A stretch of DNA of 64,000 nt from Triticum aestivum (GCF_018294505.1 NC_057808.1:353822696-353886695); one strand, 5' to 3'. Positions 1 to 12,414 are shown, counted from the stretch's first letter. Numbers and translations are program-made. Notes: generated from the sequence alone by a model not told the origin.

Positions 1-1435
1 CTGCTCTGGCCAAGTGCTCCGCTAAGGAGGAGTTGTTAGGGTGCCACCGGGCCAATCTGGACCTCACCGATTATGCCCATCTGAGCATCGGAGAGATCAT
101 CTCCGGCTATGTCAGCCAGGTGCACAAGAGCCGGGACCTAGAGATTGCCATGGTGAACCAGATTCAGTAGAAGTCTGAGGTATCATTCTTCTGTCTTCTT
201 ACTTACTACATAGTTACTTTTACCATGCTAGCCCCCAAGTCGACGACTTATGACTGAATATGTTGTAGACTTAAGTTCCGGCTTACTTCCATGAACCAGT
301 AATTTGTAGATAGAAACGTTCGATATGCATTAGCCCCCAAGTGCCAAGTGTCTTTGCTTGGAAAACGCTTGGGACTTTAAATTTGCATAGTAATTTGTCA
401 TGCTATAACCCGGAAATTACGCAGGCCGCTGGCAAGAAGTTTGAAGCTGACATCTCCGATCTCAAGACCCGGCTGAAGACGCAAGAAACTGAGACCCGGA
501 AAGCAAATGCTAAATTTGTGTCCAGTATTGCTGCGCAAGAAAAACTGAAGACGGACTTCGACGCTGAACGGAGAGCCTGGGCCGAAGAGAAGGCTGCCCT
601 GGTGAACCGGGTCGAACAGGCGGAGAAGGCTCTCTCAGAGAAGACCGCCGAACTCTCCGGCTTAAAGCGCCAAGTGTCCCAGATGGTTGCCGCAATCTTC
701 GGTAAGTCATTTCACCGGCTTTCATCAAGTTTAGAATCTTTATATCTCATAACTCATCCTTGTCGGCGGCTTATCTTACTCTGTTAAACAGGTCCCAGAA
801 GCGCCAACCTTAACCAGAGTGTGGTAACCAAGCTGAAGGCCGTGTACACCCTGGTGGAGCAACTCTACACCGGGTCACAGCGTGCCTTGGCTGTGGTGGC
901 CCTATCCAACGAGGTGCCGACTCACCTGGCGGAAGTTCTTCACCGGCTCGCCGTTCTGCCTCAACGTATCCAAGAGCTGCGACGGGCCTCTGCAAGAGCC
1001 GGAGCTATCGCCGCGCTGAGCCGGGCCAAGGCGTTCCTTCCAGAGTTAGACCCGGCGGACATCGCCCTCGGCTATCCAAGTTTGAAGGAAGACGGCACAG
1101 CCTTCGACCAAAGGGACTTTGCCGCCTGCGTGAAGATCGTGCGCCCGGTGGCCACCCTCATTGGAAACGACACAGATCTGACCAAGTACCAGCCGGGTTA
1201 CAATGCGGAAAATCAGAGGATCCCCACCCCGCGCTATGAAGCCCTCAGCTTAATTCCGCCAGCTCGTCAGCACACCTTCGCCCCGGAGATTGACCCGGCC
1301 GGGTTAATTGACGAGGAAGCTCAATTCGAAGCTCTGAGCGGCATCGACTGGAAGTCATCAACTTTCCAGGTCTTGGGAACAGCCGGAGGAGAAGAGAGGG
1401 ATGAGCCGGAGACGTCAACCCAGCAAGCATCTTAA
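1..1435 (+). pseudogene. 3' exons of intron-containing antisense gene in element A
   Basis: Three exons are visible opposite to gag-pol: 1-179, 425-701 and 792-1435, ending at TAA. Introns 180-424 and 702-791 have GT...AG ends. Exons 425-701 (277 bases) and 792-1435 (644 bases) have exactly the lengths of their counterparts in element B. The second visible exon encodes a charged, helix-forming stretch likely to be a coiled coil; the last encodes a mostly helical region with no motif I know. A TAG at 168-170 interrupts the frame where B has CAG. The upstream part of the B gene resembles the plant 'putative gypsy type transposon' domain (Pfam PF04195, from memory). Cellular role unknown. Confidence 0.8.
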
Positions 1436-2526
1436 CTCTGCAGGCGGCTTATAAAACAATGCTCCACCCTTTTGGACTCGATGAGTCTTGTAATAGAGTA
1501 GGATCAATACTTTAAATTTGCCGTGCAATCGTGCACGCGTTGAATGCTGAAGTCCATTGAAGTTGTCTCCTCTATATTTCTTCGGGTCATAATCGATTAT
1601 TCATTTTCCTTAAGCTCAAAATAATTGCCCTTAACTATCCTGCATAGAAGGACAAATCACAAGTCTCTAGGCGGCTTACCGCACTGAGAAGCATAGTTTT
1701 AAGCACATAACCCGGAATATGAATCAAAAAAGACTGGTCCTCAGTTATGTCCTTGATATAACCGTAACAACACACTTACCAGCCTGCAAGCACACTTCCG
1801 GCTTAGATAACCCGGGCAATAATATTGGTACCTCAATTCCGGTTTACCAGCCTTAATGACTCCGGTTGTATTCGATTAACCCTGTAAATCAAAGTTAAGC
1901 CGACAAAGTGAAACCCGGCCGTACACACTTTGAAATAATCAGAAGAAACTCGCTATAAATCAGAAAAACTTAGGGGCTTCCAGTTCGAATACGACCAGAG
2001 ACCCGTCCCAAAGGGGTTATGCTAGGATTCGAATACGATCATATAGCCCCCAGTGGGTGTGGCGATGCCAATCAAAAGGGTATCGACAGCTATGTTCTCT
2101 TTGGTTCGAATACGACCCATGTTTGAACAGGAAGCCCCCAAGTGATTTTAAGAATTGTTTAACGACGCTGATTCGAATACGATCCACGTCGGTTCCCAAA
2201 GGGGTTAAACTATGATTCAAATATGATCAAAGAAAACTCCCCAATGAGCTCGGCACTTTGCCAATCAAATGGGTATCGACAGCTATGTTCTCTTTGGTTC
2301 GAATACGACCTATGTTTGAACAGGAAGCCCCCAAGTGACCTTATTGCCTACGGCTAGATTCGAATACGATCATAAGCCGGATCCTCCTTCAAGTTATCAT
2401 GTTAATCTTGCAATGAAAACAACACGTGCACATTTGGAGGAGAAAAAAGGACAGAGGTCCTGCTTTATTGCTTATCATAATATATACATGGCTTAGAGAA
2501 ATATGTACATTATGAGAGCCGGTGGC
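1436..2526. other. Spacer between converging antisense gene and pol of A
   Basis: No coding sequence is supported here. It holds the presumed 3' UTR of the antisense gene on the plus strand and the region downstream of pol on the minus strand. The right half contains repeated TTCGAATACGA motifs, listed separately. Confidence 0.6.
1985..2375. repeat. Degenerate tandem repeats with TTCGAATACGA core (A)
   Basis: The motif TTCGAATACGA recurs about every 35-70 bases. A longer block that includes ATCGACAGCTATGTTCTC and GAACAGGAAGCCCCCAAGTG appears twice, near 2077 and 2275, roughly 195 bases apart. The same arrangement is present in element B at 19688-20080, so it belongs to the family and is not a local accident. 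Confidence 0.75.
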
Positions 2527-5500
2527 TCAAGTGTAGTAAGGCCGAAGCTGAGCTATGTTCCACGGCCGACGGGTCTCTTCCTCCGACTTACGTGAATCTT
2601 TGTGCTCCCGAATGTCAATGAGGTAATATGACCCGTTGTGCAAGTTCTTGCTGACCACAAAGGGCCCTTCCCAAGGTGGAGATAACTTGTGCGCATCAGT
2701 TTGATCTTGGATGAGCCGGAGCACGAGATCGCCTTCCTGGAAGACCCGGGATTTAACCCGGCGACTATGATAACGGCGCAGGTCTTGTTGGTAAATCGCT
2801 GAGCGAGCTGCTGCCACATCACGCTGTTCGTCCAACAAGTCAAGAGCATCTTGGCGCGCCTGTTCATTATCCGCCTCAACATAAGCCGCCACTCGAGGCG
2901 AGTCATGACGGATGTCACTGGGGAGGACTGCTTCTGCCCCATAAACCATGAAGAAAGGCGTGAAACCTGTAGATCTGTTAGGAGCAGTGTTGATGCTCCA
3001 TAACACGGAGGGCAACTCCTGCACCCAACAACCCGGCGTCCGTTGCAAAGGGACCAACAGCCGGGGCTTGATGCCCTTCAGAATCTCCTGATTAGCTCTC
3101 TCAGCTTGACCATTGGATTGAGGATGAGCCACTGAGGAAACATCAAGTCGATATGCTCTCGTTGACAAAACTCTTCCATGGCGCCTTTGGATAGATTGGT
3201 GCCATTGTCAGTTATAATGCTATGCGGAAAGCCAAAGCGAAAGATCACCTTTTTCATAAACTGAACTGCCGTGGCTGCATCACACTTGCTAACTGGCTCT
3301 GCTTCTACCCACTTGGTAAATTTGTCAACTGCCACCAAGAGGTGGGTCTTCTTATCCTTGGATCTTTTAAAAGGCCCAACCATATCAAGCCCCCAGACCG
3401 CAAAGGGCCAAGTAATTGGGATCATCCTCAGCTCCTGAGCCGGCACATGAGCCCGTCGTGAGAACCTTTGGCAACCATCACATTTACTGACCAAGTCCTC
3501 CGCATCAGCATGAGCCGTCAGCCAATAAAAACCATGGCGAAAAGCCTTGGCCACAAGAGACTTTGAGCCGGCGTGATGGCCACAATCCCCTTCATGAATC
3601 TCACGCAAGATCTCTTGACCTTCCTCAGGGGAGACACAACGCTGAAACGCTCCTGTAACACTGCGGTGATGCAACTCGCCATTGATAACAATCATTGACT
3701 TAGCCCGCCGGGTTATTTGTCTGGCCAAAGTTTCATCCTCAGGCAACTCTCCCCGGGTCATGTAAGCCAAATAAGGTACTGTCCAGTCCGGTATGATGTG
3801 GAGAGCTGCCACCAGTCTTGCCTCCGGGTCAGGGACAGCCAAGTCTTCCTCTATAGGCAACTTAACAGAAGGGTTATACAGGACGTCCAGGAAAGTATTA
3901 GGCGGCACCGGTTTTCGCTGAGAGCCCAGCCGGCTTAAAGCATCAGCCGCCTCGTTCTTCCTGCGATCGATGTGCTCTACTTGGTAACCCTGAAAGTGCC
4001 CAGCAATGGCATCAACTTCGCGGCGATAAGCCGCCATGAGAGGGTCCTTAGAGTCCCACTTGCCTGATACTTGTTGAGCCACCAAGTCTGAGTCGCCGAA
4101 ACACCTTACCCGGCTCAAGCTCATCTCCTTAGCCATCCGAAGACCATGGAGCAAGGCCTCGTACTCAGCTGCATTGTTGGTACAAGGAAACATCAATTGT
4201 AGCACATAATGGAACTTATCACCCTTAGGGGAAGCCAATACGACTCCAGCCCCCGAGCCCTCCAACTGCCTGGACCCATCAAAGTGAATAGTCCAATATG
4301 TGTTATCCGGCTTTTGCTCGGGCACTTGTGACTCTGTCCAATCATTGATGAAATCCACCAAGGCCTGAGATTTAACAGCAGTGCGTGGCACGTATTTCAG
4401 ACCATGAGGTCCGAGCTCTATGGCCCACTTAGCCACTCTCCCTGTGGCCTCTCTGTTTTGAATGATATCACCAAGAGGGGCAGAACTGACCACAGTGATG
4501 GGATGACCCTGGAAATAATGCTTAAGCTTCCGGCTCGCCATGAACACACCATAAACAAGCTTCTGCCAATGTGGATACCGCTGTTTGGACTCGATGAGCA
4601 CTTCGCTGACATAATAAACCGGCCGCTGAACCGGATGCTCCTTACCCTCTTCCTTGCGCTCCACCACCACAGCCACACTGACGGCTCGTGTGTTCGCCGC
4701 CACATACAGTAATAAGGGCTCCTTATCAACCGGAGCAGCAAGGACTGGGGGCTCTGCCAGCTGCTTCTTCAAATCCTCAAAAGCGGTATTAGCTGCATCA
4801 TTCCAGACAAAGTTATCAGTTTTCTTCATCAACTCATATAATGGCATGGCCTTCTCACCCAAACGGCTTATAAACCGGCTTAAAGCAGCGATGCGACCCG
4901 CCAAGCGCTGAACGTCATTTATACACGCCGGCTTAGCCAGGGAGGTGATGGCCTTGATCTTCTCCGGGTTAGCTTCAATGCCTCTGTCAGAAACCAAGAA
5001 ACCCAAGAGTTTGCCTGCAGGAACACCAAAAACACACTTGGCCGGGTTAAGCATCATCTTGTAAACCCGGAGATTATCAAAGGTTTCTCTCAAATCATCT
5101 ATCAGGGTTTCCTCCTTTATGGACTTAACCACAATATCGTCCACATAAGCATGAACATTGCGCCCAATCTGGTTATGAAGACAGTTCTGCACGCAACGCT
5201 GATAAGTCGCCTGTGCACACTTGAGTCCAAAGGGCATGGACACATAGCAGAAGGCTCCAAAGGGAGTGATGAACGCCGTCTTCTCCTGGTCCTTAACTGC
5301 CATTTTAATCTGATGATATCCGGAATAAGCATCCAAGAAACTTAAGCGCGCACAACCTGCCGTAGCATCAATAATTTGATCAATACGGGGAAGGGCAAAA
5401 GGATCAGCCGGACACGCCTTGTTTAAGTCCGTGTAGTCCACACACATCCGCCAAGTGCCGTTCTTCTTGAGTACGAGCACCGGGTTAGCTAACCATTCTG

Positions 5501-5729
5501 GGTGAAAGACTTCAACAATAAACCCGGCCGCCAAGAGCCGGGCCACCTCTTCACCAATAGCTTTCCGCCTCTCTTCATTAAACCGCCGAAGGAACTGCCT
5601 GACCGGCTTAAATTTCGGATCAACATTGAGAGTGTGCTCAGCGAGTTCTCTAGGTACACCTGGCATGTCAGACGGCTTCCATGCAAAAATGTCCCTATTC
5701 TCACGGATGAACTCGATGAGCGCGCTTTC
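2527..5729 (-). pseudogene. pol: Gypsy pol: reverse transcriptase, RNase H, integrase (A)
   Basis: The reading frame follows directly after the in-frame UAG at 5730-5732. In order come an RT with the YVDDIVVKS catalytic box near 5130, an RNase H domain (IHFDGS, then NNAAEYEALL), an H2C2 zinc-binding segment (HEGDCGHHAGS...CDGC) and an integrase core (WGLDMVGPF, then ITDNGT). The last part, from about 3150 down to 2527, is in another frame: the B copy has one extra G at the matching site (near 20855), so A carries a 1-bp deletion. The order RT-RNase H-integrase places it in Ty3/Gypsy. Without the frameshift the polyprotein would run to the stop at 2527. Confidence 0.92.
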
Positions 5730-5732
5730 CTA
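5730..5732 (-). other. In-frame UAG between gag-protease and RT (A)
   Basis: The codon order is AAA TAG GAA, and both sides are open in the same frame. The same stop in the same place occurs in element B (23436-23438) and in the unrelated-family element F (45037-45039). This is a candidate readthrough stop rather than a decay mutation. Confidence 0.65.
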
Positions 5733-8700
5733 TTTTGGATCCAGATTGGCACTGATGCTAAACTGCTGAGATGAATCTCCTGGAACGAAATCAACAAGTT
5801 TAGTCTCATCAGCCGACTTAAATTTCATTGCCGGCTCATGCTCCGTAGTCGGCTTTTTCAGAGAGGTCATATCTGTTGGGTCAACATTGTCTTTGTAAAA
5901 CTTCAACTCCTCTGTTGCACAAACAGATTCTGCATAAGCTGCATCGCCTTCCTCACACTCCAGGGCCACCTTCCGGCTGCCATGAACCGTAATGGTCCCA
6001 TTATGACCCGGCATCTTGAGCTGTAAATACACGTAACACGGCCGTGCCATGAACTTGGCGTAAGCCGGCCGCCCAAATATGGCATGGTACGGACTTCTTA
6101 TCTTGACCACCTCAAAGGTCAATTTTTCCACCCTGTAGTTGTGCTCATCTCCAAAGGCCACTTCCAACTCGATCTTGCCGACTGGATAAGCCGACTTACC
6201 AGGTACCACACCGTGGAAAATAGTGTTTGACTGGCTGAGGTTCTTATCAATCAACCCCATACGACGGAACGTCTCATAATAGAGGATGTTGATGCTGCTG
6301 CCTCCATCCATGAGCACCTTAGTGAACTTATATCCTCCCACCTGAGGAGCCACCACCAAGGCCAAGTAACCCGGATTATCCACCCGGGGAGGGTGATCCT
6401 CCCTACTCCACACTATAGGCTGCTCAGACCATCGTAAATAGCGTGGAACCGCCGGCTCAACAACATTCACAGCCCTCTTATGAAGCTTCTGATCTCGCTT
6501 ACACAGACTGGTGGTAAACACATGGTACTGTCCACCGCTAAGCTGCTTTGGATTGGTCTGATAACCCCCCTGCTGCTGCTGATGACCCTGGCCAGACCGT
6601 TGATTAAAGCCCCCTTGACCGTTCTGAGGATTAGAATTTGAGCCGCCGCCCAGGCCATGAAAGCCGCCGCCCGGGCCATGAAAGCCGCCGGCGCCTGAGC
6701 CGCCGCCCGGGCCATTGTAATTCTTAAAGGCCTTCATGATTGCACAATCCTTCCATATATGGGTAGCTGGCTTCTCTCTAGAGCCATGCCTTGGACAAGG
6801 CTCATTCAACAGCTGCTCCAGCGTCGGGCCTGACCCGCCGGCTCGGGGAGGGGGCCTCCCCTTGCGTCGCTGGTTATTACCCTGTGAGCTTGCCACCTCC
6901 TTGGTTCCCCGGGTTATGCTGAGTACCCTTGCCATTGACGTTCTTCTTTCCCTTCCTTGTCCTTTCATCATCTGAAGCGAGGTCCTTGGTACCATCAGAA
7001 TCGGCGTACTTGACAAGAGCTGCCATTAGTGTACCCATGTCATTGCAGTCGCGCTTAAGCCGCTCGAGTTTCATCTTCAGGGGCACAAAACGACAATTCT
7101 GTTCCAACATTAAGACCGCAGAGCCGGCATCCATCTTATCAGAGGAATGTATTATCTCCTTAACCCGGCGAACCCAATGTGTCGTAGACTCACCCTCCTG
7201 CTGCTTGCAGTTAGTCAAATCCACAATTGACATAGACTGCCTACAGGTATCCTTGAAGTTTTGGATGAACCGGGCCTTTAGCTCAGCCCAAGACCCAATG
7301 GAATTCGGTGGTAGCCCTTTCAACCAAGTGCGGGCAGTCCCATCCAACATCATGGTGAAGTATTTGGCCATTGCCGCTTCACTGACCTCCAGCAGTTCCA
7401 TGGCCATCTCGTAACTCTCGATCCAGGCTGCGGGTTGTAAGTCGGCCGTGTAATTGGGCACCTTCCTAGGGCCTTTGAAGTCCTTGGGTAGACGTTCATT
7501 GCAGATAGCTGGTACTAAACAAGGGACACCTCCAGTCCTGGTAGGGATACCCACGTCGACGGAAGTCGTCGGATAAGCCGGGGGAGTCTGGTAAGCCGTC
7601 AACTGAGGCACCTGCTCCGCTTCTTGCCGCGCTCTGTCTTGGTTTGCTGCGTGAAAGGCTCCGTTATGAGCCGGGCCATGGCCAGGGGGCGGGTCATGGC
7701 GTCGGACGTTACTTGAGCCGGTCGCTGAGACCATGTGTCTGCTGTAACTCGGGCTCCGGCCTGGACGAGGGGTCGAGTGGATCCTGTCCCGGCTGTAGGA
7801 GTACGCCTCTTGCTGCGCCAGTGCTGTCTGAAGGAGTTCGCTGACCCGGCGGGTTTCAATAGCCGTCGGAGAGTCGCCGTCCATTGGGAGAGCCGCCAAC
7901 CGTGCTGCCGCGGCGACCATGTTCTCCAGTGGGTTAGCATAATGACCCGGTGGTATTGGCACGTACTGAGGCGGGGCAGGGTGCACCTGGGGAGGCCCCA
8001 TCACTTGTGGCTGAATAGGGGTCCCAGACCCGGGCACTATGACCCCTGGCGGGTTACTAGACCCTGCACCTGGCGTGTTGAAGAGGTTTCGAGGATCGTA
8101 AACCGGAGGGAGTCGAGATTGGGCCTTTTGATGCCTCCTTCTCATGACCTCATTGGACGCGTTCTGATCCATCATGAGCCGGAAAGACTGCGCCTGGATC
8201 AACTGAGTTTGGGCGTCGAGAGCCGCCCTCTCCGCAGCCATCCTGATCCCTTCTGCTGCCAGATCCTCCTTAGCTTTTACTAGATCTAACTTTAATTGCG
8301 CCACCTCCGCATCATGCTGAGCTTGATCCGCCAGGTCAACCGCAGCGGTCAACAGGGCCGTCATCTTATCCGTGAGATCCATCAGCACCTGAGCCGGCGA
8401 AGGCACCGGGTTTCCCGCTCCAGTAGCAAGGTTCTGAACAGGCTGCGCACCGGCCATGAAGACTCCAACCTGACTTGGCGGCTCAAACGGGTCCGGAATA
8501 CTATCACCATCGGAACAACCCATGAGCCGGCCATCTTGAAGTTGATACAACGAGTTTGACTCATCTGTGGACGACTCGCCGTCAGAGCCGGCGGCCGTCT
8601 CATCACCAGATCCAGATCGATCAGAGAGCCCTCCATGGATACATCCCACAAAAGCATGCTTTAAGGCAGGCCGGGCCCGGGCGGGTCGTGCGCGCTGAGC

Positions 8701-9015
8701 CGTCTCGATGAGGTCGGCGCAGAGATCCGGCTCAGGGCCCGGCTCACCAATCTTGCCAATGAAAACATGAATTCCGCCGAAGGGGACCCGGTACCCGTAC
8801 TCAATTGAGCCGGCGTCGGGGCCCCAGTTTGCATCGTCGATGTAGAGCTTGCCGCGACGACTCTTGGTCATCCGGCCCACAGCGTATCCCTTGAGCCCTT
8901 CGAAGCTGCCCTTCAAGAACTCAAATCCACCGTGCGCTGGCCCCACGGTGGGCGCCAACTGTCGTGGAATTGTCACGGCAGATGTCCTCAAGCTAGGACT
9001 TAGTCGTGGAGCCAT
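5733..9015 (-). pseudogene. gag-pro: Gypsy gag and aspartic protease (A), frameshifted
   Basis: From the right the frame holds a long N-terminal region, a helical retrotransposon gag domain (about 7000-7500, with NERLPKDF and ARTWLKGLPP), a basic and glycine-rich tail with a C/H zinc-knuckle-like spacing (CPRHG...HIWKDC), and a protease with DGGSSINILY near 6295 in place of the usual D(T/S)G. A 41-bp stretch present in B (24576-24616) is missing at about 6890, flanked by GCT microhomology, which shifts the frame. The candidate ATG at 9013-9015 lies inside the LTR, so the open frame crosses the primer-binding site. An internal ATG is the alternative start. Confidence 0.88.
8941..8959 (-). promoter_or_regulatory. 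Primer-binding site of element A
   Basis: Immediately inside the 5' LTR the minus strand reads TTGGCGCCCACCGTGGGG. The TGGCGCC start matches the 3' end of plant tRNA-Asp, a common Gypsy primer; the rest of the match is imperfect. Confidence 0.6.
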
Positions 9016-9478
9016 CGCCGCTAGGAAGCTTGAAGGGGTTAACGGGACAAGGAACACGAGGGTTTATACTGGTTCGGCCCCTTACGGTGAAGGTAAAAGC
9101 CTACGTCCAGTTGAGGTGGTATTGATTAGGGTTTCGATGACCAGGGAGCTTAACTGCTATGCCTGGCTCTCGATGAGATCTTTCTTGTCCCTTAAACCGC
9201 TGCCGGGTCGTCCCTTTATATAGGGAGGCTGACGCCCAGCAGCTCTCAGAGTCCCGGCCGGCTCATAAGAGTGTCCGGCTCGGACTCTCAACTATTCGTG
9301 CCTTACACTACAAGTTCTACCATAATAATGTTTGTAACTACGGGCTTTAAGCCATATCCGGGTCTTAAGCCCATCTTTGGCCCACCGTCTTCAAGTTTGG
9401 CGCCGGGCTTCTGGCAATGACCATTATGAGTAACCCGGCCCCTCCTGGCGGGTGACTCTAAGGTCTATATCCTCAACA
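8960..9478 (-). repeat. 5' LTR of element A (519 bp)
   Basis: It is bounded by TG and CA on the plus strand (TGTCGTGGAATT...CCTCAACA) and equals the two LTRs of B in length. The minus strand carries a TATATAAAG box near 9215-9223, so the LTR promoter drives leftward toward gag. It differs from both B LTRs at scattered bases. Confidence 0.95.
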
Positions 9479-10032
9479 GGGAGGGTCACATGTATATAGG
9501 TAGAGGGAGCTAGGAGGCTCCAAATGAGGTGCGGTTTTCGCCCACACGATCGTGATCGAACGACCTAGAGCATGGAAGAGAGTTTGGTGGGTTTTGGGCT
9601 GGTTTTAGAGGGGGTTTTGCTGGACACACAAATGGACATGACGGATGCCCGGTTAACCGTTGGAGTACCAAACGACCTCCAAATGGAACGAAACTTGACC
9701 AGTGGTCTCCGTGTGGTATATTAAGGCCACTTGACAAGCCTCGGTCCATTCCGAGAAACTTTGACACCCGCACACGAAAGAAAACAAGAGGGGTGCACCG
9801 GAGGAGATAGGAGCGCCGGATTGCAAAACGGACAACGGGGAAAATGCTCGGATGCATGAGACGAACACGTATGCAAATGCAATGCACATGATGACATGAT
9901 ATGAAAATGCATGACATGACAAAATGTAAAACGAAAAACAAAACCCGACCACGGAGGGAATATCATAACACATAGCCGAAAATGGCAAGAGTCGGAGTTA
10001 CAAATATGGCAAGTTACATGCGGGGTGTTACA
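9479..10032 (-). mobile_element. Probable fragment of an older LTR split by element A
   Basis: Read on the minus strand the sequence starts TGTAACACCCCGCATG at 10032, a common start for Triticeae LTRs, and is cut at 9478 by element A. It has no coding potential. Its continuation would be left of the window. Confidence 0.5.
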
Positions 10033-10453
10033 CGTCCTCACTAGTTTTTTCATGAATATGGCATGGTAAGGCATAAGTTGTCACGGTTTATCATCCGAGC
10101 AGTGTGTGTTTGATGAACTAGAGTACTCGTTCGAGAAATATGCGACGACGTATACATAAGTACTTGTAAACACTGTTGGTGCTACCCCACTTGTAAGAAG
10201 TTGTGCAAAACACGCCACATTGGCTCAGCTCGCTTCAACACTAGGCTATCGACCAACTAACAATCAATAATCTGATGTCTGACATATAAGCAACTACGTA
10301 TCTTGTTACAGTGGTTTGTGCAGTTAACTGAGGCCACAATGTAAATTCCAAACGTTCACACGCTCCAGCGTTCATGTGGAACACTCACATTAAACTCAGC
10401 TTCATAAAAAACTTGAAAAGCATAAGTTAAGTAATTTTATACATCTCAATGAT
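10033..10453. other. Low-copy-looking DNA, nothing recognised
   Basis: AT-rich sequence without terminal repeats, long reading frames or known motifs. Confidence 0.4.
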
Positions 10454-12414
10454 TCATAGAACATACCAAACATATACTAGTTCACAGCAAAAGACAAAGT
10501 TGTGAGAAGGTTTACAAATCAGGAAAAAATAAACAAGGCTTCTCTGAGCAAAGGTCCTCCCGGCAGGCTTAAATTTCCTGGTGTTCACTCTGATTTTTTC
10601 TTGTTGCCACCATCCAGGGTTAGGCTCTCTCATTCCAGAATAACCAATTATAATTGTGTTCTCAGCTGAAATGCTGAACTGAACCATGTAGTGTACTGAC
10701 CAGCTGAAATTCTTGTGCATTCCACTAAATTTAAGAACCGATGTTTGTAGAAATAAGCAGACCACAATGCCTCTTGTCTGTGCACCTGTCCCAAAAATCT
10801 CCGTGGAGCCGTACCAGCTAGTCCTCGGTCCATGGATGAACTGGAAGAAAGTGCATTCTGGACTAGGATGCAGTTGTTTTCGCTCGTCCCTGCACTGCAA
10901 TCAGGAAGTAAAACATACGAATTAGCTTCTTTTAGATTGCGTTGGTCATTCTACCTAGTTAGAACCAATGTAGGAATACCTGGAACACTAGTGGTTAGAG
11001 GACGGCAGCTAGGAATAGCCATCTCATTTTGTGCAGTTGTACTGAAACGGAGGTGTGTACTTTTGATTGCGCACATAGAAACGATATGGAGACAAACATC
11101 CTTGTTTGCGCAAATACGAAATACGGTTATTTAAATAGTGACAGATATTTGCAGTGGCGTATGACTAACATCACCATCTATTGTGTTATAATAGGCACTA
11201 GATTGATAGTATGAAAGTGCCCTTAAGTAAGCAGCATCACATCACATCAACACTGCCACTAGATTAACATGCAGAACAATAGCATTAGTATTATTGTCAT
11301 GAGAGTAGCACATGGTCAGTAAATGTGCAATCAAATTTGTGCAGTTCCACTGGGATGAAGCAATGTTAGCGGTGTGAGATTTAAGTGTAACTGCAAAAAC
11401 ACAATTCATGGGAAATAAAGCAAGACGGAAGCACTTCATAAAATGGTGGTGGCATTGCTTCAATTTATCGACTACACTAGACCATTACTTATAGTGACAT
11501 TAGGTGGCATTGCTGAATGCTTCATGTGATTTTACATTAACGGTAGCGATATGGGTGTAGGGACAGCAGGGGCATAAAGTGGTGATGCAGATGTGGTTGC
11601 CGAGAGCGGCAAACACTCAGGCAGCATGTGTGCATTTGTCCCATTTTTTATCTCCACGGTGACATTTTCCTATGTGAGCACAGGAAATCTAGACCTGCTC
11701 ATTCTCATTTGCGTTGTCCCCCAACATCCCTCACTTTCTTTCATTTTTCAACCAAGATATAGGTCCACTTCACCCCACCCTTCGCCATCCACCATGTTTT
11801 CTTCGGCTTTTCAACCAATAGACCGGTCGGATAGCCAGTATCTACTACTTTCCCTCGTTTCCTCTTCGAACCAAGTCCTAGATTCATGCTACAACTTTCC
11901 GAGTTTCTTCCCTGTTTGAACCAACTCTTAGACTCGACTGTATGAACTAGCTTTACCTCTAATAATAGATAAAGTCTGGGTGGCTTTGGAACAGCCGATG
12001 GAAGTAGAAAAAGATCCACACGCAGTCACGTGGGGAGCTGGGGCAGTAGAGCAAGGCAGGTTTCAGAGGAATATATACCTGAGGGTCGTCGGCATGTGGC
12101 AAAGACGGCGTCGGGAGGCCGCATCTTGGCCACAATACCGCAGGGAGGAAGAAGGGGTCGGAGGCCCTCCCGAGCCGGCGCGGCCGCCGATCGGGACGTG
12201 CGGGCAACCGTTGGTCTCCTCCCGCCGCCGCCGACAGCGTGAACGATGCACCTACACCCCTGCCCCGGTCGAGGTGGTCCGGCCGGATTTGTGACCAGCC
12301 ATGAGCAGAGAGAGTGTGGCCACCTATGTCTTGCTTAGATCTGGAGAGCATGAGAGAGTGAAAGAGAGGAACCCTAGTAAAGCAAGCGCTAAGGCTCCTG
12401 CTTATATATATAGT
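10454..12414 (-). pseudogene. Possible decayed or non-coding minus-strand gene
   Basis: On the minus strand there is a TATA box (TATATATAAG) at 12403-12412, a pyrimidine-rich leader and an ATG at 12300-12302 whose frame closes after 16 codons. A splice donor (CTCAG|GTATAT) follows at about 12083. Farther down, a plausible acceptor (TTGCAG near 10907) opens a 140-codon frame ending at 10454. I recognise no protein family in it. It may be a gene remnant, a non-coding transcript or chance; the promoter-like start is the better-supported part. Confidence 0.25.

Larger units (their letters stand above)
1..9478 (-). mobile_element. Ty3/Gypsy retrotransposon A (3' part cut by window edge)
   Basis: This is a minus-strand Gypsy element. 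Its 5' LTR lies at the right end, followed leftward by a primer-binding site, gag-protease, RT-RNase H-integrase, a repeat-rich spacer and the end of a plus-strand antisense gene. Position 1 aligns with about 17732 of element B, so about 3 kb, including the 3' LTR, lies outside the window. The base order and the LTR start TGTCGTGGAATTG recall the Triticeae Fatima family, but that name is from memory. The right flank begins GGGAG; the matching duplication would lie left of the window. Coding regions carry a 41-bp deletion in gag and a 1-bp deletion in integrase, so this copy looks non-autonomous. Confidence 0.93.

Noticed and set aside
1985..2375. Regular short repeats considered as a CRISPR-like array
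   Set aside because: Units are degenerate, spacing is uneven and the context is a plant retroelement.
6929..7414. 161-codon plus-strand frame, also seen at 24655-25140
   Set aside because: It is conserved only because it lies opposite to gag; there is no promoter, splice site or domain of its own.
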